From Asaia astilbis JCM 15831 (GTDB lineage: Bacteria > Pseudomonadota > Alphaproteobacteria > Acetobacterales > Acetobacteraceae): DNA of 64,000 nt. Position 1 is the stretch's first letter, and each line of letters opens with the position of its first letter. The notes beneath the pieces were generated by a model. It did not search any database. It saw nothing but the letters and a program-made list of their open reading frames with translations, and was not told the DNA's origin. Both the position numbers and the translations under genes were made by a program. Below, in pieces: positions 1 through 8,761 of the stretch. The stretch is from the NCBI RefSeq assembly GCF_000613845.1, contig NZ_BAJT01000014.1:44696-108695 (forward strand), in the 5' to 3' direction.

Positions 1-786
1 ATAGTCATTGACGTGCCGGATTTCGCGTCACGACATCTGGTTTCTGCGCCTCGTCTGAGAGAGGCTCTCCTCACGGCTGTCGAGCGATCCAAGCCTCTGA
101 AAGAGTTTGCATTCAGACGACCTGTTCCAGACAATCAGATCGCCCGTCTGGCTGTACGTGCCGGATGCACAAGAATGACATTCTCTCATTGGATCTTCGG
201 TATCGATCCAACGAATAGTCAGCACAAGCTGCACGTTGAACGCAGTGCCACAAGCCGTTTCGGTCTCGACGCTGTGCCCTATGTCACAATACACAACGGG
301 CATGATAGAAATGTTGTCCTGCTGGGGCAGACTTCCACCAAATTCTACCCACGATTTTCTGAAGTGGTTTGCAAGGTACGTCAGGAGTTTCCGCACATAA
401 AGTTCCTACAAGTTGGCACTAAAGACGACATACGCATAGAGAATACCGATTTCGATCTAAGAGGGCAGACATCACTCCCCGAGGTCGCAGGCCTGATCGA
501 CAAGGCCCTGTGCCACCTGGATGTGGAGAGCGGCCTCGTTCATATGGCTCATTGTCTGGAAACCCCAGCCGTCGTGGTGTTTGGCCCGACGCCGGTTGAT
601 TATTTTGGTTATCCTGATTATTCAGCAATTCCACCGCAGGCGTGCGGGGATTGCTGGGCGACCCAGGATACTTGGATGGCCTTGTGCCCACGCGGACATA
701 AAGTACCGGTCTGCACGCAGCAATCTCCCGATTTGATTGCCCAGGCGCTCAGCGCACGTCTGGCAAACATGACCAGCTCAATGTAA
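1..786 (+). CDS. Glycosyltransferase family 9 protein, 5' partial
   Basis: The reading frame is open to base 1, so the true start lies outside the window; a GTG at 13 is only an internal candidate. The visible ~260 residues are the C-terminal, nucleotide-sugar-binding half of a family-9 (heptosyltransferase-type) enzyme: ESGLVHMAH followed by VVVFGPTPVDYFGYP. After this comes a four-cysteine stretch (CGDCW...CPRGH...C, spacing CX2CX10CX8C) that is shared with the protein at 3462-4883 and resembles the Cys motif seen in many family-9 enzymes. The family transfers heptose or related sugars onto lipopolysaccharide core at the inner face of the inner membrane. The heptose genes downstream support that role; the exact acceptor is unknown. 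Confidence 0.85.
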   Translation: MVIDVPDFASRHLVSAPRLREALLTAVERSKPLKEFAFRRPVPDNQIARLAVRAGCTRMTFSHWIFGIDPTNSQHKLHVERSATSRFGLDAVPYVTIHNGHDRNVVLLGQTSTKFYPRFSEVVCKVRQEFPHIKFLQVGTKDDIRIENTDFDLRGQTSLPEVAGLIDKALCHLDVESGLVHMAHCLETPAVVVFGPTPVDYFGYPDYSAIPPQACGDCWATQDTWMALCPRGHKVPVCTQQSPDLIAQALSARLANMTSSM

Positions 787-807
787 CTCTTACCCTCGGA
801 AGTCTGA

Positions 808-1749
808 ATGAGCGTGACCTCTCCCCGCGATTTCTCCTCTGTCCGCCTCTTGGTAATGGGCGACGTCATGCTGGACCGCTACTGGTTTGGAGATAGTAAC
901 CGGCTATCACCTGAAGCACCCGTTCCAGTGGTCTTGATCGAGGATATCCGTGACACGCCCGGCGGAGCAGCGAACGTTGCGCTCAACGTTGCCAATATGG
1001 GCGCGCAGATTGCACTTTTTTCGGTTCTGGGGCGGGACCACGAGGGAGACATCCTACGCGAGCTTCTGGAACGTCAGAATGTCGAATGCTCTTTTTCCTA
1101 CAACGAGGCTTTTCGGACGATCGTAAAGCTCCGGATCATTGCCCGGAATCAGCAGATTGTGCGCGCCGATTTCGAACGCAAACCTGATCGCGAACTTCTT
1201 AAACCAGTCGTGGAAAAGTTTCGTGAGGCCCTCCTCCCGACAGATACTGTTATCCTCTCAGACTATGGCAAGGGCGGCCTCAGTCATGTCTCAGACGTAT
1301 TGGCCATCACCCGGGAAAAGAACGTCAAGGTTCTGATCGATCCCAAGGGATCGGATTATTCCGCCTATCGTGGCGCGACCCTGATCACGCCTAACCGCGC
1401 CGAGTTTGCGCAGGTCGTTGGAACCTGGTCAAACGAGGCCGAATTTGAGCGGCTCGCCTTCGGTCTGCGCGACCGACTGGAACTCGAGGCCCTCCTCGTA
1501 ACACGGTCCGAGGAGGGGATGAGCCTTTTTGTGGGCGATCGCCATATTCACATTCTTGCCGAGGCCAAGGAAGTCTTCGATGTTTCCGGTGCTGGCGATA
1601 CAGTGATTTCCGTGCTCGCCACAGCGCTCGGCGCTGGATATTCCCTTGAAGAGGCCACACGTCTTGCCAACTCCGCTGCAAGCGTGGTTGTGAGCAAGCT
1701 TGGAACAGCTCCAATCACACGCGACGAGCTGAACTCTCTGAAAACCTGA
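808..1749 (+). CDS. rfaE1: D-glycero-beta-D-manno-heptose-7-phosphate kinase
   Basis: A PfkB/ribokinase-family kinase of 313 residues that matches the N-terminal half of bifunctional HldE (also called hldA). It phosphorylates heptose 7-phosphate at C1 in ADP-heptose synthesis. Seen: GDVMLDRYWFG near residues 18-28, the substrate-binding GGAANVALN segment, and the PfkB anion-hole signature DVSGAGDT at about 258-265 with the catalytic Asp. The protein stops after the kinase domain; the adenylyltransferase half is a separate gene at 6444-6965, so HldE is split here. The start ATG at 808 lies 21 bases after the preceding stop. Confidence 0.93.
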   Translation: MSVTSPRDFSSVRLLVMGDVMLDRYWFGDSNRLSPEAPVPVVLIEDIRDTPGGAANVALNVANMGAQIALFSVLGRDHEGDILRELLERQNVECSFSYNEAFRTIVKLRIIARNQQIVRADFERKPDRELLKPVVEKFREALLPTDTVILSDYGKGGLSHVSDVLAITREKNVKVLIDPKGSDYSAYRGATLITPNRAEFAQVVGTWSNEAEFERLAFGLRDRLELEALLVTRSEEGMSLFVGDRHIHILAEAKEVFDVSGAGDTVISVLATALGAGYSLEEATRLANSAASVVVSKLGTAPITRDELNSLKT

Positions 1750-1912
1750 CCTCAAACCGCGACTGTCTCCCGGCTATTGCCCAGCTCCCGAGGAACTCTC
1801 TATTAAGATGATTGTGATCGACTCAGCCTTGCACCAGCTGCGCTAAGACCCTCCACTTTTCATGAAACAGATATGCTCGGCCCCTCGGGCCACTGGATGT
1901 GAGGCATGCTGA

Positions 1913-2694
1913 ATGCTTAAAGAAAGTCTCTCTTCATTCCTCCGAGGATGCCGCACCTGGAGGCTATGGACCCTTCTCGGGTGGCTGGATATTCAGCAGC
2001 GTTATGCTCGATCAAGCCTGGGACCATTCTGGATCACCCTGAGCATGGGCGTCATGGTTGGTGCCATGGGATTGGTCTATGGCACTTTGTTCGGGCAGGA
2101 TATGAAAAGCTACCTGCCGCTTATCGGCTCGGGCTTCGTACTCTGGGCGCTCATCTCGGGGATACTGAATGAGTCGTGCTTCGCTTTCATAAACAACGCA
2201 AATTTCATTCGCCAGAGTGACGTCAGCTTGTGGGTTTATATCTTCCAGGTTCTCTGGAGGCAGATGATCATCCTGGCGCATAACGTCGTTGTTATCGTTG
2301 TCTTGCGCATCGTCTTTAATGTGAAGGGCTACGATCACCTGCTGCTTTTCATTCCGGGTCTTCTTGTCTTGCTGCTCAATCTCACCTGGATGTCTTACAT
2401 GGCTGCGATCTGGTCCGCGCGTTATCGCGATGTTCCGCAGTTGATCGCTTCATGTCTCCAGATACTATTCTATATCACACCATTGATGTGGTGGCCGCAC
2501 ATGCTGAAGAAGCATCAATGGATCATTACCATCAATCCCTTCAGCAGTCTCGTCGATCTCGTTCGTGCTCCGGTTCTGGGAGCATACCGCAGCCAGCTAG
2601 CTGGGGTGTTGCCGCTGTTCTTGCTATAGTAGGGTGGACACTCGTGCTCATTACTTCCGTGCGGGCCAGCCGCAACGTCGCTTATTGGGTCTGA
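1913..2694 (+). CDS. ABC-2 type polysaccharide/polyol phosphate export permease (frameshifted)
   Basis: Membrane subunit of a Wzm/KpsM-type exporter that moves lipid-linked O-antigen or capsule glycan across the inner membrane. The sequence has the family's cytoplasmic start (WLDIQQRYARSSLGPFW) and about six hydrophobic segments, with ARYRDVPQL before the last pair. The open frame ends early at 2629, but the typical family tail (GWTLVLI...RNVAYW) continues in another frame to a stop at 2694. Adding one G to the GGGG run at 2603-2606 joins the two parts cleanly. The ATPase gene begins five bases later, giving a two-gene transporter. The break is probably a sequencing error, not a real mutation. 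Confidence 0.88.
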
Positions 2695-2699
2695 CCGGG

Positions 2700-3469
2700 A
2701 TGACAATGCTCAGCTCGACAGCGTCTCGGTTACCATCCCCGTTTTCGAGATCTCAGGACGATCGCTTCGTAAAGCTCTGGCACGCATCGGGCAACGTAAT
2801 GAGATGGCCGAAGCCGGAGACGGCGCAATTCAGGTCCAGTGCCTCAAAGACATCAACCTCTCCCTCGATAAAGGCGACCGGCTTGGACTGGTTGGCGAGA
2901 ATGGTGCGGGCAAAAGCACCCTCCTTCGTGTCATGGCCGGTATTTACAGACCTCAGGAGGGTTGCGTGAAGCGTGAGGGGAAGACGGTGCCGCTCCTCGA
3001 CATCTCTCTCTGCCTTGATGACAATGCGACCGGTCGCCAGAATATTCGCCTGCGAGGCCTTTTCCTCGGCCTGTCTTCAGAGCAGATTTCGGCTCACGAG
3101 CAAGAAATCATCTCGTTTTCCGAGCTGGGCGATCATATCGATATGCCAGTTCGAACCTATTCTACAGGCATGAGGATGCGACTGGCGTTTTCCATCTCTA
3201 TGGCTGTAGAGGCTGAAATCCTGCTTCTGGATGAAGTTCTGGCCGTGGGCGATAGTGCGTTTCAGGCCAAGGCCACCGCTCGCTTGCGAGAAATTTCGGA
3301 TCGGGCCGGCATCGTCGTGATGGCACTCCACTCCAGTCCTGCCATCATGAAATTCTGTAACAAGGTCGCCTGGTTACAAGACGGTGCGGTCCGGATGTTG
3401 GGCGAATGCCACGAAGTCATCCGAGCCTATGATCAATTCATGCACTCAAAAGAAAAGACCGATGCCTAA
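2700..3469 (+). CDS. ABC transporter ATP-binding protein, polysaccharide export (Wzt/KpsT type)
   Basis: ATPase partner of the permease just upstream. Walker A is GENGAGKST, the signature region is YSTGMRMRLAFS, and Walker B is ILLLDEVLAVGD. These are typical of the Wzt/KpsT/TagH branch that energises glycan export. A plain ORF would start at ATG 2804, but that drops the usual N-terminus; in-frame sequence from about 2708 reads AQLDSVSVTIPVFEISG and has no start codon. An ATG at 2700 becomes the start if one A is missing from the AA at 2705-2706. There is no long C-terminal substrate-binding domain, so recognition of a specific chain end is not indicated. Confidence 0.9.
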
Positions 3470-4883
3470 ATCACCGGCCCCCCTAGAGAAGATCAAGATT
3501 GCTCGTTTCCGTGAACATGAGCAGCGCAACTTCCAAGCGACCTCCTTGCCAGTGCGCGCCTTGCGTTACTATCGTGGGCTTGCAGCCAAGCATCCGCCGC
3601 ACATCGTCTGGTACCATGTGATGACCCGCGTCGTGGCCTCTCTGCGCAACAGACTAGGAACGAAGTTCGGAAAAAAGCAGACTGAAGACGTTGCCGTGGC
3701 TGATCCTGAAGCGGGTTTTAGCGCAGCTCAGGACGCGCTCATTCGTGACCTCATTGCCCGCGTCGAAAAGGGCATAAGCCTCCAACAGCCCCTGCTCTTC
3801 GCTGTACGTATTACTGGCGGGATTGGTGACGCACTGATCGTCGCGCGTCTCGTTCGCGACCTTCAGGCCGAACTCGGCAACGATGCGATGTTCGATGTTT
3901 ATTTCGAGTCGCATAAGATCATCGAACCCTTCTTCAAAAGCTGCCCAGGCTTTCGAAACAGTCTCAATGTCCGACTTTTCGAAAGATCACGCTCCCATTA
4001 CAGTTTCGCCCTTCTAGCAAATCAGTTCGTAACATTCGATAATGAAAATATCGACTGCGAAACGCTTCTTGACAAGAAACCAGAAGTGCTGAATCTCTTC
4101 AGTCAAATTGAAAAAGCGCGCGTTTTAGTGGACCGCTATATAAGCAACCACCCATTTCTTGATGGAGCATTTGCCGACATAGCCGTCAGAAAAGGCTCTC
4201 AACGCTATACTTATCTGCATGAGATGCTTGGGCTGGCTTATGGGGGTGACCGCTTACAAATCGAGGTTGATCACGAGCTGCCTGGCAAACTCGGGTTGTC
4301 AGCTGGAAAATACGTTACCATCCACGACGGCTGGGACGGAAAGTTCAAGATTGCCGGCCCCCGTCCGACGAAAGCCGTCCCGAAGAAAACTTGGATAGAG
4401 ATCGTTCGCAACCTCAAAGCGACACGCCCGGATCTCGTCATTGTTCAGTTGGGTGGAGAGACCGGAGACCACATTCCCGGTGTCGACATCGATCTCAAGG
4501 GTTCTCTCTCCTTTATGCAATCGGCTGCAATCCTCGCCAACGCGGCTGCTCACATTGACGCTGAGTCAGGACTCGTTCATTTGGCAGCCGCACTGGGAGT
4601 GCGCAGCGCTGTCATGTTCGGTCCCACAAATGTGGCATGGTTTGGCTATCCGCAAAATGCGAATATCCCGCCAAAAGAATGCGGCAATTGCTGGTGGTCG
4701 ACTGACACCTGGATGGATTCCTGCCCGGTCGGACACGAAAAGCCGATCTGCACCTCCAACATCAATGCCTTGGAAGTCGTCACCGAAGCTCTGAAGCTCG
4801 TCGACACTCCTTATACCGATCAATCACTCACTGCTTCCTCGAGCTCGAATGATATTGCCGCAAAACTAAAGACCGCAGGGTGA
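3462..4883 (+). CDS. Glycosyltransferase family 9 protein with N-terminal extension
   Basis: A 473-residue relative of the protein at the window start. ATG 3462 overlaps the ATPase stop by eight bases (ATGCCTAA), which suggests translational coupling and favours it over the upstream in-frame ATG at 3384. Residues 1 to about 100 form a basic extension; a family-9 fold follows, starting near ITGGIGDALIVARLVRDL and ending in DAESGLVHLAA, VMFGPTNVAWFGYP and the CGNCWW...CPVGH...C cysteine motif with the same spacing as the first copy. It is probably a lipopolysaccharide core or O-chain transferase in the same operon as the exporter. Donor and acceptor sugars cannot be read from sequence. Confidence 0.86.
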   Translation: MPKSPAPLEKIKIARFREHEQRNFQATSLPVRALRYYRGLAAKHPPHIVWYHVMTRVVASLRNRLGTKFGKKQTEDVAVADPEAGFSAAQDALIRDLIARVEKGISLQQPLLFAVRITGGIGDALIVARLVRDLQAELGNDAMFDVYFESHKIIEPFFKSCPGFRNSLNVRLFERSRSHYSFALLANQFVTFDNENIDCETLLDKKPEVLNLFSQIEKARVLVDRYISNHPFLDGAFADIAVRKGSQRYTYLHEMLGLAYGGDRLQIEVDHELPGKLGLSAGKYVTIHDGWDGKFKIAGPRPTKAVPKKTWIEIVRNLKATRPDLVIVQLGGETGDHIPGVDIDLKGSLSFMQSAAILANAAAHIDAESGLVHLAAALGVRSAVMFGPTNVAWFGYPQNANIPPKECGNCWWSTDTWMDSCPVGHEKPICTSNINALEVVTEALKLVDTPYTDQSLTASSSSNDIAAKLKTAG

Positions 4884-4886
4884 CAA

Positions 4887-5372
4887 TGACTGCGCGAGAG
4901 CTCCCATTGGATCGCGTCAGATATCTGGATGTATGCGCTGAACGTGGTCAGCATGTGCCTCAGTTGGTTAGCACGACAGCATGCCTTCCAGCTCATCGAC
5001 GCAGTATCCTCTCTCAGAATAGGACCACCTCCACAGTCGACAGTGAATTTTCAGCTCATGCTCGCCGCGCTCTGTATCTTTATCGCGGTGATGCGTCTGC
5101 GCTTCCTTCATGCTCTCTTTGAGACGCAGCTGTTCCAGTTCTTGGGACGATACTCTTTCGCTCTATTCCTGGTGCATTATCCAGTCATCCGTTTCATCGG
5201 ACTCTACATCGCACGGATCGATCCTGAAGGTCTCCGTAGCCCGGATATATATGGGGCGATGGCAACACTGCTCTCCATCACAGTGTCTTTCCTTATCGCT
5301 GGTTTTTTCACCTGGATTGACACAGGGTCGATTAGAGTGTCCCACAGGATCAGAAATTTGCTCTCCTTCTAG
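4887..5372 (+). pseudogene. Acyltransferase 3 family protein, C-terminal remnant
   Basis: The frame ending at 5372 encodes only about 150 residues, with hydrophobic helices and the sequence FQFLGRYSFALFLVHYPVIR, characteristic of the last membrane helices of OafA/YrhL-type acyltransferases (normally about 350-400 residues). These enzymes acetylate surface polysaccharides. The catalytic N-terminal part is absent: the recognisable frame begins about four bases after the upstream glycosyltransferase stop, so the loss looks like a deletion rather than one shifted base. No good start codon precedes the conserved part; the first in-frame ATG is 4929. It is probably non-functional. Confidence 0.6.
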
Positions 5373-5442
5373 ATCGGCCAGACGACGACCTGATCGGGAA
5401 GAAAGAGTACCAAAACTGCAATTGTCACTACTGGATTAAACC

Positions 5443-6444
5443 ATGTCTAAACGTATTATTGTTACCGGCGCTGCCGGATTTATCGGATGCAATATTGTTC
5501 GTGAGCTTAATGCGCGCGGATACACTGACATCATTGCTGTCGACAATCTGTCAAAATCAGAAAAATTTCATAACCTTGTCGATTTGGGCATCAGCGACTT
5601 CATCGACAAATCTGCCTTCTACGACTCATTCGCCGCAGGACGCTTTGGGAAAGTCGAAGCAATTTTTCATGAAGGTGCGTGTTCCGATACAATGGAGCAT
5701 GACGGTCGCTACATGCTTGCCAACAACTATACGACCAGCAAAACTCTACTCGAAACCTGTGCCACGACCGGAACACGTCTCCTTTACGCTTCCAGTGCCG
5801 CCACCTATGGCGGATCGGCAGACTTCGTCGAAGAGCCTCGCTTCGAGCGTCCGCTCAATGTCTACGGCTATTCCAAACTTCTGTTCGATCAGGTGGTGCG
5901 CCAGACGCTTCCGAAGATGAACAGTCAGGTCGCTGGATTCCGTTACTTCAACGTTTATGGGCCCAATGAGCAGCATAAAGGACGTATGGCGTCCGTGGCG
6001 TTCCATAATTTCAACCAGTTCCGAGCTGACGGTCGAGTTAAACTCTTCGGTTCCTATGGAGACTATGGCCCCGGTGAGCAGGTCCGTGATTTCGTCTTCG
6101 TCAAAGACGTCGTGGCCGTCAATCTCTGGTTTTTTGATCACCCCGAGCGAAGCGGTGTCTTCAATCTCGGATCAGGCAGAGCGCAGGCTTTCAACGATGT
6201 CGCGCATGCAGTCGTGAACACCATGCGTGCTACACAAAATCATCCTGAGCTCACTCTGGACCAGATGGTGACCCAGGGCCTAATTGAATATATCGACTTC
6301 CCTGAGGCGCTGGTCGGGAAATATCAGTGCTTCACTCAGGCGAACCTGAGTAACCTTCGAGCAGCTGGCTGCGATCACCAGTTTGACGATGTCGCAACAG
6401 GAGTAGCTTCCTACGTTCGCCACCTCCTGCAAAAGGCATCCTGA
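5443..6444 (+). CDS. rfaD: ADP-L-glycero-D-manno-heptose 6-epimerase
   Basis: Extended short-chain dehydrogenase of 333 residues (also hldD/waaD) that inverts C6 of ADP-D,D-heptose to give the L,D-heptose donor for lipopolysaccharide core. The NAD(P)-binding GAAGFIG lies at residues 9-15, an SSAATYG active-site segment at about 117-123, and the YGYSK catalytic Tyr/Lys pair at 141-145. The family-specific [20 protein letters not shown] stretch follows. Its stop overlaps the rfaE2 start by one base, so the two are likely translated together. No abnormality is seen. Confidence 0.96.
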   Translation: MSKRIIVTGAAGFIGCNIVRELNARGYTDIIAVDNLSKSEKFHNLVDLGISDFIDKSAFYDSFAAGRFGKVEAIFHEGACSDTMEHDGRYMLANNYTTSKTLLETCATTGTRLLYASSAATYGGSADFVEEPRFERPLNVYGYSKLLFDQVVRQTLPKMNSQVAGFRYFNVYGPNEQHKGRMASVAFHNFNQFRADGRVKLFGSYGDYGPGEQVRDFVFVKDVVAVNLWFFDHPERSGVFNLGSGRAQAFNDVAHAVVNTMRATQNHPELTLDQMVTQGLIEYIDFPEALVGKYQCFTQANLSNLRAAGCDHQFDDVATGVASYVRHLLQKAS

Positions 6445-6965
6445 TGACCACCCGCAGCGACGGCAGCACCGCACGGTTCGTGTCTACAGAACGCAAATTC
6501 ATAAGAGACTGGGCGGCGCTGAAGGATGCGACTGACAACCTGCATCCGCTGGTCTTCACAAATGGCGTATTTGACATACTCCATCGAGGCCATGTTCACT
6601 CTCTTGAAGCCGCACGGGCTGAGGGCGCGTATCTTGTCGTTGGCGTCAACAGCGACGCATCCGTAAAGCGCCTTGGCAAAGGTGACGATCGGCCTATTCA
6701 ATCCGAAAATGATCGAGCCTGCATTCTGGCAAGCCTTGCCTGCGTCGACTACGTGACGATTTTCGACGAAGACACGCCAGCAAAATTGATCGAGGCGATC
6801 ACTCCTGACGTGCTCGTCAAAGGTGGAGATTATCGTCTCGATCAAATTGCGGGCGCCGATACGGTGCTTGCGCGTGGCGGACGCGTCAAGACAATCGACT
6901 TCGAGCATAGCCGGAGCACCACCGGGATTCTTGGCAGGATCAGAGAGCATGCCCCGAAGCAGTAA
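6444..6965 (+). CDS. rfaE2: D-glycero-beta-D-manno-heptose 1-phosphate adenylyltransferase
   Basis: Cytidylyltransferase-fold enzyme of 173 residues equal to the C-terminal half of HldE (also hldC). It attaches AMP to heptose 1-phosphate. Seen: TNGVFDILHRGH, with the nucleotide-binding HXGH at residues 47-50, and a late HSRSTTGILGRI segment corresponding to the family's STT motif. It is translationally coupled to rfaD and overlaps gmhB by 17 bases. Together with the kinase at 808-1749 it completes the split HldE activity. Confidence 0.95.
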   Translation: MTTRSDGSTARFVSTERKFIRDWAALKDATDNLHPLVFTNGVFDILHRGHVHSLEAARAEGAYLVVGVNSDASVKRLGKGDDRPIQSENDRACILASLACVDYVTIFDEDTPAKLIEAITPDVLVKGGDYRLDQIAGADTVLARGGRVKTIDFEHSRSTTGILGRIREHAPKQ

Positions 6966-7530
6966 TGTCGTCTTGATCCATCGTCCCATCGAGACAGGCA
7001 AGGCAGCCCTCTTCCTGGACCGGGACGGAGTCGTCAACATCGATACGGGATATCTATCCGACCCCGATACAGTAGCCCTCCGCCCTGGAGCCGCAGCAAT
7101 GATTGCGGCTTTCAGCGCTGCGGGCTGGCCGATCATCATCGTCTCCAATCAGAGCGGTCTGGGTCGGGGATATTTTGATCGTTCTACGATGATCGCAGTG
7201 CAGGAGCGGATCGAGACTCTTCTATCCCAAGAGGGCGCCAGTCTGGATGCGGTTTTCCTCTGTGGTGCAGCTCCCGACGACAGCCACGAGCTATCAGAAT
7301 GGCGTAAGCCCGCACCCGGAATGCTGCTGACTGCCGAGAAATTGTTCGGAATCGATCTCGCACGCAGCGTTCTTGTGGGCGACAAAGTCAGCGACATACA
7401 AGCGGCCGCCGCTGCGGGGTTGTCATCCGGGTATCTTGTCGATACGCCGCTTCCAGTCACGCCATTTCCTTTTTCGATGCCGGTCAACGCAGTGCACGAC
7501 CTCGCAAATGTTCGCCCTAGCTTCTCATAA
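6949..7530 (+). CDS. gmhB: D-glycero-beta-D-manno-heptose 1,7-bisphosphate 7-phosphatase
   Basis: HAD-superfamily phosphatase of 193 residues that removes the C7 phosphate between the kinase and adenylyltransferase steps. The catalytic DXD is in LFLDRDGVVN (Asp 24 and 26), with motif II in IIVSNQSG, motif III around EWRKPAPGM and motif IV in VLVGDKVSDI. ATG 6949 is chosen because it gives the usual short N-terminus; the longer open frame upstream is inside rfaE2. The usual zinc-loop cysteines of GmhB are largely missing: the loop reads LCGAAPDDSHE, so this may be a zinc-free variant. No gmhA isomerase is present in the window. Confidence 0.92.
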   Translation: MPRSSNVVLIHRPIETGKAALFLDRDGVVNIDTGYLSDPDTVALRPGAAAMIAAFSAAGWPIIIVSNQSGLGRGYFDRSTMIAVQERIETLLSQEGASLDAVFLCGAAPDDSHELSEWRKPAPGMLLTAEKLFGIDLARSVLVGDKVSDIQAAAAAGLSSGYLVDTPLPVTPFPFSMPVNAVHDLANVRPSFS

Positions 7531-7539
7531 AGAACCTCG

Positions 7540-8628
7540 ATGCCCGACGATCTACTGACCTGGCTGACAACTCGTGCCTGGCCGCTCTGGCTGGAATACG
7601 GGGTCGACAGAAAAGCCGGCGCGTTCAACGAGAGCTTGACGCTGGAGGAGTATCGATCAACGGCGTCGTTCCGAAGACTGCGCGTACTGACCCGTCAGAT
7701 CTACGTCTTTTCGAAAGCTGCCGAACACGGGCTCGCCGGAGCAGCAGACACCGTCGAGATGGGACTGACGTTCCTGCTCGGTCGCGCTCGTCATCCTGAC
7801 GGTGGTTACGCATGGCGTTTCGATCTGGATGGAAACGTGATCGATGATCGTCGGGATTTATACGATCACGCCTTCGCCCTTTTGGCGTTGGCTTCAAGCA
7901 ATAAGCTATTGCCCAGCCATAATTGTCATGAAGAAGCCCGATCGCTGAGCGAGTTCATCTCCACCCGATTGCGTCATCAGCAGGCTGGTTTTGTAGAATC
8001 ATTACCGCTCTCTTTGCCTCGTCGGCAAAACCCGCACATGCATCTGCTGGAAGCTTATCTGACAGCGGCCGAGAGCTTTGGAGACGCACTCTTCCTCGAT
8101 CGCGCGAGCGAGCTTATCGATTTATTCGCCGAGCATCTCCTCGACAAGAAGACCGGAACACTTCCCGAGTATTTCAGTGATGCTCTTCTTGTTGAGACAA
8201 CGGAAAATCGTCATGTCTGGGAACCAGGACATCATTGTGAATGGATCTGGCTCTTGAGCTGGTACGAGCGCCTAACCGGTCCATCACATCGTCTGGAGAA
8301 CGCGCAAGATTTACTCTGGCAGAGCGTCAGAAATCACGGTGCCATCGATGACGATCCGACGTTGATCGATGAGGTCTGGAGCAATGGCGATGTCAAAAAA
8401 GGAACAGCGCGTCTGTGGCCCCAGACGGAGCGGCTGAAATCCTCACTGGCTATACGGCACAAATCACCAGGAGAACGTGCGCGGGCTGAAGCCGTTCTCA
8501 AATCCTGGCTGCGCCCGGATGGGACCTGGCACGAACGCCGTAATGCCGAAGGCCGCCTGACAATGGAGCCTATCCCGGCGAGCAGCCTCTACCATCTGAC
8601 ATGCGGCATCCTGTTCGAAGCTTCATAA
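7540..8628 (+). CDS. AGE family epimerase/isomerase
   Basis: A 362-residue member of the N-acylglucosamine 2-epimerase / mannose isomerase family with an (alpha/alpha)6 barrel. Characteristic segments are RLRVLTRQIYVFSKA, DGGYAWRFD, DLYDHAFALLALA, NPHMHLLEAYL and EPGHHCEWIWLL, whose histidines match the active site. Members interconvert hexoses or their phosphates, for example mannose and fructose. The gene sits nine bases after gmhB at the end of the heptose operon, suggesting it supplies a sugar for surface glycan, but the substrate cannot be told from sequence. Confidence 0.85.
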   Translation: MPDDLLTWLTTRAWPLWLEYGVDRKAGAFNESLTLEEYRSTASFRRLRVLTRQIYVFSKAAEHGLAGAADTVEMGLTFLLGRARHPDGGYAWRFDLDGNVIDDRRDLYDHAFALLALASSNKLLPSHNCHEEARSLSEFISTRLRHQQAGFVESLPLSLPRRQNPHMHLLEAYLTAAESFGDALFLDRASELIDLFAEHLLDKKTGTLPEYFSDALLVETTENRHVWEPGHHCEWIWLLSWYERLTGPSHRLENAQDLLWQSVRNHGAIDDDPTLIDEVWSNGDVKKGTARLWPQTERLKSSLAIRHKSPGERARAEAVLKSWLRPDGTWHERRNAEGRLTMEPIPASSLYHLTCGILFEAS

Positions 8629-8761
8629 GATCGGAGGCGGTCGAGCCTAGGATACCCATCGATCGGGCGGTGATCCTGCGTGCCCTCTCCCGCTCTGACG
8701 CTTCACAAAAAAGTTGATACCGGCTCAAAACGGCCACGCTCAGTCAAGATACGCGCGCAAT

